Source of the DNA: Candidatus Galligastranaerophilus gallistercoris
GTDB taxonomy: Bacteria > Cyanobacteriota > Vampirovibrionia > Gastranaerophilales > Gastranaerophilaceae
DNA length: 9,820 nucleotides
Direction: 5' to 3'
Assembly (NCBI GenBank): GCA_018710795.1
Contig: DVJH01000068.1
Span: 1 to 9,820 of the forward strand
In this document: positions 6,379 through 9,820 of the stretch, in pieces
How the letters are laid out: each line of letters opens with the position of its first letter
Numbering within the stretch: position 1 is the stretch's first letter
Position numbers and translations under genes: made by a program
The notes under the pieces: model-generated
What the model was told of the DNA's origin: nothing
The model's database searches: none
Seen by the model: only the letters and a program-made list of their open reading frames with translations

Positions 6379-7752
6379 ATGAAAAGGATAATTATTGCAT
6401 TATTTTTGCTGGTTCTTTTTGCACCCGTTACTTTTGCAAAAGAAACAGAAATAAACAAAATGGATTATTTGAATTTGGGCTGGTGGGAAAAATTCAACGA
6501 TGATAAACTCACGGGGTATATTTTATCCGCATACGAAAATAACCCCGACCTAAAGGCGGCCGCCATAAACACCAAACAAGCCGAGCAGATGGTTAAGATG
6601 AGTTTTTCAAGAGAACTTCCCGAAATAACTTTTGACGGCAGATATCAAAGAGAGTTTGAATCCAGCGAACAGAGATTCGGTGATATGGTTATTCCGAATT
6701 ATTCGCAAAGTAACTTTGTATTGCCGCTTACCATGACTTATGAATTTGATATCTGGGGCAAAAACAGGCTCAAAACAAAAAGCCTTAAGCTCCAAAACGA
6801 TATTACCGTGCAGGATGAAAAATCCGCATACATTTCTTTAACATCTGCCATTGCAGCCAATTATTTTAATTTAATTAAGGCAGATAATCTTATAGAAAAC
6901 CAAAAACGCCTTATTGAATTACAAAAGCAAATTGTTTCAATGGAAGAAAAAAAATATAATGCGGGTCTTTGCCCGATAACGGAACTTCTTGTCGAAAAAC
7001 AGGCTCTGACTGCTTTTGAATCCGAATTAAATTTAATGATTGAAAATATGGATGTAATTCAAAACAGAATGAGTGTACTTATCGGGGACAGAGAGCTCAG
7101 AGAAATTGCGCATAACGATGATTTTCAAATCATGCCGGTGCCTGAATATCTTGATACAAAAATAATAGAAAACAGGCCTGATTTTATTAAAACGGAATAT
7201 CTGATACAAAAGGCGGGCTATGACGTCAGAATTGCCAAAAAAGATTTTCTTCCGAGTTTTCTTGTATACGGGCAAATAGGTTTTAACGCTTATCAACTCG
7301 GAAAAATATTTACTCCCGACACCTGGCTTTCAAATATCGGGGTTATGCCGACATTAGATATATTCACGGGCGGATTAAAGTTATCCAGACTGAAATTTAA
7401 AAAACTTGAATATGAAAAAATGATGCAATATTTTGAAAAAACCGTCTTAACTTCAATTCAGGAATTAAACGATTCGCTTGTAAGCGCAAAAATTTCAAAC
7501 AAAAATTACAATAAAGCGCTTGAGAATTATTCGCTTGAAGAAAATTTATACACGCTTTCAAAAAAGAAACTTGATATAGGGGCAAAATCAAATTTAGCGC
7601 ACTTGAAGGCCGAACAGGCGCTTTTAATTGCAAAGAAAAATGAAATTTCAAATAAAGCAGACTGCAACCTTGCCGCTATCAATATATATAAAGCGTCAGG
7701 GGGAACCGATTACATCAATCTTCAAAATTTACCGAAAGATGAGAATATTTAA
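6379..7752 (+). CDS. TolC/NodT-family outer-membrane efflux factor
   Basis: The product has 457 residues. Proteins of this family form trimeric outer-membrane channels with a periplasmic alpha-helical tunnel, joining RND, ABC or MFS pumps through a membrane-fusion protein. A signal peptide is clear: MKRIIIALFLLVLFAPVTFA, with cleavage likely after Ala20. The mature start WWEKFNDDKLTGYILSAYENN (35-55) and YEFDIWGK.R (121-130) are typical of the NodT/OprM branch. So are the linker ENRPDFIKTEYLIQKAGYDVRIAKKDFLPSF (264-294) and P.LDIFTGG (324-332). Two outer-membrane-efflux repeats cover about 45-235 and 255-440, each ending in long helices. Unlike most NodT relatives it has no lipobox cysteine, so it should not be lipid-anchored. 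No fusion-protein or pump gene adjoins it. The second AsmA-like gene follows after 47 nt with no terminator between, so co-transcription is likely. Confidence 0.9.
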   Translation: MKRIIIALFLLVLFAPVTFAKETEINKMDYLNLGWWEKFNDDKLTGYILSAYENNPDLKAAAINTKQAEQMVKMSFSRELPEITFDGRYQREFESSEQRFGDMVIPNYSQSNFVLPLTMTYEFDIWGKNRLKTKSLKLQNDITVQDEKSAYISLTSAIAANYFNLIKADNLIENQKRLIELQKQIVSMEEKKYNAGLCPITELLVEKQALTAFESELNLMIENMDVIQNRMSVLIGDRELREIAHNDDFQIMPVPEYLDTKIIENRPDFIKTEYLIQKAGYDVRIAKKDFLPSFLVYGQIGFNAYQLGKIFTPDTWLSNIGVMPTLDIFTGGLKLSRLKFKKLEYEKMMQYFEKTVLTSIQELNDSLVSAKISNKNYNKALENYSLEENLYTLSKKKLDIGAKSNLAHLKAEQALLIAKKNEISNKADCNLAAINIYKASGGTDYINLQNLPKDENI

Positions 7753-7799
7753 TTTTTTAGTTTCTTTATCCATGATAAAAACAGCTGTAAAATTATTTT

Positions 7800-9820
7800 A
7801 TGTTTAATTATAAAAAACTGTTTTGTCTGATTCTTTGTTTTTGTCTTGCGGGTGTTATTGCTTTATATCTTTTTACGGTTCTGGTGATTCCACTTTTATT
7901 TAATCTTGATATTGTTCAAGATAAAATTACCGAATTGATTTCGGATAAAACAATGAGCGATGTCAGATTATCGGGCGCAAAGCTTGATGTAAAATATAAT
8001 TTAAATTTTAATTTTCATCTTAAAAAATTATTGGTTTTAAATAATTCCGATATATTTGATGTCGATAATCTTAATCTTGAATTTAACCCTTTTAAAAAAA
8101 GTACGAATAAAATTTCAATAAATAAAATTCATATTGTTAAAGTTAATCTGAACTCAAAAATAAGCGATGATAATCATAAAATTAACTTCAATTTATCGCA
8201 TATCCCCGATATTAAAATAAACGAAATGAAATTTGAAATGGGTTCAACTGATAAAGTTACTTCGGAATTTTTAATCCATGATTTTATAATCAGTGATAAC
8301 AATTCTTTTAAACTTTTAGATTTCGACTTAAAATTTTCTTCAAAATATCTCCTCTATCCCGTTAAAATTGATAAAACATCAAAGTTTTATATCGTAAGGG
8401 ACGGAATATATGCGCAAAACGCTAAAATTATTTTCCAAGATTCAATATGTAATATCGACGGTAAAATTTTTGATATAAACGGCAACAATGATTTTACCGT
8501 TAACGGTGATAATCTTCCAGTATATGATATAGAGCGCGCGTTTTTGCTTTTTATAAAACATGTTAAAAAGAAGAAAAATTTTATTGAAAATTTCAGGGAT
8601 TTTAGCGGTAAAATAAGCGTTAATCTTAATATCAAAGCAAAAAAAATAAGGGGAAACGTTAAGTTAACAAACTTAGAGGCAACAACGGTGCCTTTAAGCG
8701 TCCCGATTAAATTTAAAAATGCCGATTTTACTTTTTCAGGCGATAAAATTTCGCTTAAAGAATACGGAACTCTCGGCAATAAAAGCGTTTATACGGATTT
8801 TTATCTGGATAACCTCCTGAGTGATGATATGACGGTTACGGGCTCCGTTAAATCCGCAATCGATAACGATTTTGCAAAAATATATTTTACTGATGTTTTT
8901 ATTTTGGATAAAGTCGGCTTAAATGTTAAATATAAAGTAAAAAACGGTGTAATAGACGTAATTTATAATGCTTCGCTTGATAAAATGTCCGATATTTCAT
9001 ATAAGGGCGCAAGGCTCGGGCTGGTTAAATTAAATAGGCAGGTGTCGGCTAAAACAAGAAAAATCGGTGATATGATTGAACTTACCGAGTATTCTTACGG
9101 TGCCGATTTTAAACAAGGGCATGAAGAAATTATAAAAGGGAGCGGAAAATTCAAAAAAATAAACGGAAAATATAAACTGACAATAATTGAAGGGACAACG
9201 AAAACAAATGCACCCGCAGCACTTCTCGGATTTCTTGAAGACAGGCTCAGGGGCGGAATTTTTAACGGAAATTTATCGTATGATTTTCTAAATAATTCAC
9301 TAAAAGGAAATTTGAGCATAAATAATACAAATTTTAAGGGATATAAAGTTAAATCGGCTTCCATATCCGCTCAAGATGACAAAATAAATATAAATGCAGA
9401 CGGAACTTATCAAAACGAACCCTTCAGGGCATCAATCATTTTATTAAATTTGCTTACAAGTGATGTCAAAATTAAGTATCTTGATTTGTATTTAAAAAGA
9501 TATGTATTTTCTATTAAACCCGATAAAAAAACCAAACACAGGTTTTATATCCCTAAAAAGCCGCAAAACCTGACCGTTAATGCCGATAAGTTTATTTTAA
9601 TGCTTGATGAATTTAAAAAGGACAACATCTTTTTAGAAAACATCAAACTTGAAGGGAATGTTGTCAACAATGTTATATATTTCAATATAAAAGATACGGA
9701 ATTTGCGGAAGGAAAATTGTTTGCAGACGGAGTTTACGATTTTAACAAACAGGATATAAGCGTTGATTTCAGGGCGCAAAATATCAGCGCAAATGAAGCC
9801 GGATATCAGGTTTTTAATCT
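7800..9820 (+). CDS. AsmA/TamB-like envelope protein, N-terminal part (3' end outside window)
   Basis: The ATG at 7800-7802 opens a frame of 673 complete codons that reaches the window end without a stop. The N terminus is a single membrane anchor (hydrophobic residues about 7-34, after MFNYKK). An AsmA-type start follows: a short amphipathic helix (DIVQDKITELISDKTMSD), then 'vrLsGakLdvkynlnfnfhLkkLlVlnn...dvdnLnLefnpfk....iSINKIhIvkvnL' (55-117). This matches the beta-rich N-terminal domain of AsmA-family proteins, which hang in the periplasm from an inner-membrane helix. The rest is a repeated beta pattern with many Asn, Lys and Asp residues, e.g. 'gkfkkingkykltiiegttktnapaallgfledrlrGGifnGnlsydf'. 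No ribosome site is visible in the 20 nt before the ATG, and I see no separate promoter, so it probably depends on the tolC-like transcript. It resembles the protein at 1-2025 in type, but the visible parts are opposite ends and cannot be compared. The lipid or protein cargo is unknown. Confidence 0.78.
   Translation, partial: MFNYKKLFCLILCFCLAGVIALYLFTVLVIPLLFNLDIVQDKITELISDKTMSDVRLSGAKLDVKYNLNFNFHLKKLLVLNNSDIFDVDNLNLEFNPFKKSTNKISINKIHIVKVNLNSKISDDNHKINFNLSHIPDIKINEMKFEMGSTDKVTSEFLIHDFIISDNNSFKLLDFDLKFSSKYLLYPVKIDKTSKFYIVRDGIYAQNAKIIFQDSICNIDGKIFDINGNNDFTVNGDNLPVYDIERAFLLFIKHVKKKKNFIENFRDFSGKISVNLNIKAKKIRGNVKLTNLEATTVPLSVPIKFKNADFTFSGDKISLKEYGTLGNKSVYTDFYLDNLLSDDMTVTGSVKSAIDNDFAKIYFTDVFILDKVGLNVKYKVKNGVIDVIYNASLDKMSDISYKGARLGLVKLNRQVSAKTRKIGDMIELTEYSYGADFKQGHEEIIKGSGKFKKINGKYKLTIIEGTTKTNAPAALLGFLEDRLRGGIFNGNLSYDFLNNSLKGNLSINNTNFKGYKVKSASISAQDDKININADGTYQNEPFRASIILLNLLTSDVKIKYLDLYLKRYVFSIKPDKKTKHRFYIPKKPQNLTVNADKFILMLDEFKKDNIFLENIKLEGNVVNNVIYFNIKDTEFAEGKLFADGVYDFNKQDISVDFRAQNISANEAGYQVFN

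Noticed and set aside
7773..7808. Eleven-codon open frame from an ATG at 7773 that overlaps the start of the second AsmA-like gene
   Set aside because: It has no ribosome site, is too short to judge, and is expected by chance in AT-rich DNA. A translational-coupling role is possible but unsupported.
1..9820. CRISPR array, tRNA or rRNA genes, insertion sequence, riboswitch, defence or toxin-antitoxin system
   Set aside because: No regularly spaced repeats, cloverleaf sequence, terminal inverted repeats, transposase or known riboswitch core could be seen. Nearly all bases are taken by the seven genes listed and short regulatory gaps.

Overview
The window is AT-rich DNA, densely packed with genes, from a bacterium with an outer membrane: it encodes a Skp/OmpH-type periplasmic chaperone, a TolC/NodT-type outer-membrane factor and two large AsmA/TamB-like envelope proteins. 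Two cytosolic enzymes (a 4-alpha-glucanotransferase and PRPP synthetase) start with unrelated-to-function but similar leaders, M[K/R]IN[S/P]I followed by a polar spacer and SFK. Together with the base composition and the envelope genes, this makes me suspect a non-photosynthetic relative of Cyanobacteria (Melainabacteria/Gastranaerophilales type). That placement is inference from style only; no rRNA or other marker is present.

Layout, left to right. (1) 1-2025, plus strand: the C-terminal 674 residues of an AsmA-like protein whose start lies outside the window. (2) 2026-4011, minus strand: a divergent GH77 4-alpha-glucanotransferase (MalQ-like). Its stop codon directly abuts the stop of the AsmA gene, and the likely AsmA-gene terminator lies inside the malQ coding region. 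(3) 4012-4141: a divergent promoter region. (4) 4142-4624, plus strand: a Skp/OmpH-like chaperone, followed by a GC-rich hairpin terminator. (5) 4654-5247 and 5270-6244, minus strand: prs followed 22 nt later by a DnaQ-like DEDDh exonuclease, probably one operon. (6) 6245-6378: a divergent regulatory region with a perfect 22-bp palindrome that carries the -10 boxes of both the prs and the tolC promoters. (7) 6379-7752, plus strand: a TolC/NodT-family outer-membrane factor. (8) 7800-9820, plus strand: the first 673 codons of a second AsmA-like protein, running off the window and probably co-transcribed with the tolC-like gene.

All four plus-strand genes encode envelope or exported proteins, and all three minus-strand genes encode cytosolic enzymes. 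The plus-strand set fits outer-membrane biogenesis and export: a periplasmic chaperone for outer-membrane proteins, an outer-membrane channel, and two AsmA/TamB-type proteins of the class that moves or regulates lipids between membranes. The minus-strand set fits glycogen/maltodextrin use, nucleotide precursor supply and DNA proofreading or repair.

I found no mobile element, CRISPR array, tRNA, rRNA, toxin-antitoxin pair or defence system. Nothing here clearly amounts to a new multi-gene system. The observations most worth following are the shared N-terminal SFK leader and the palindromic double promoter.
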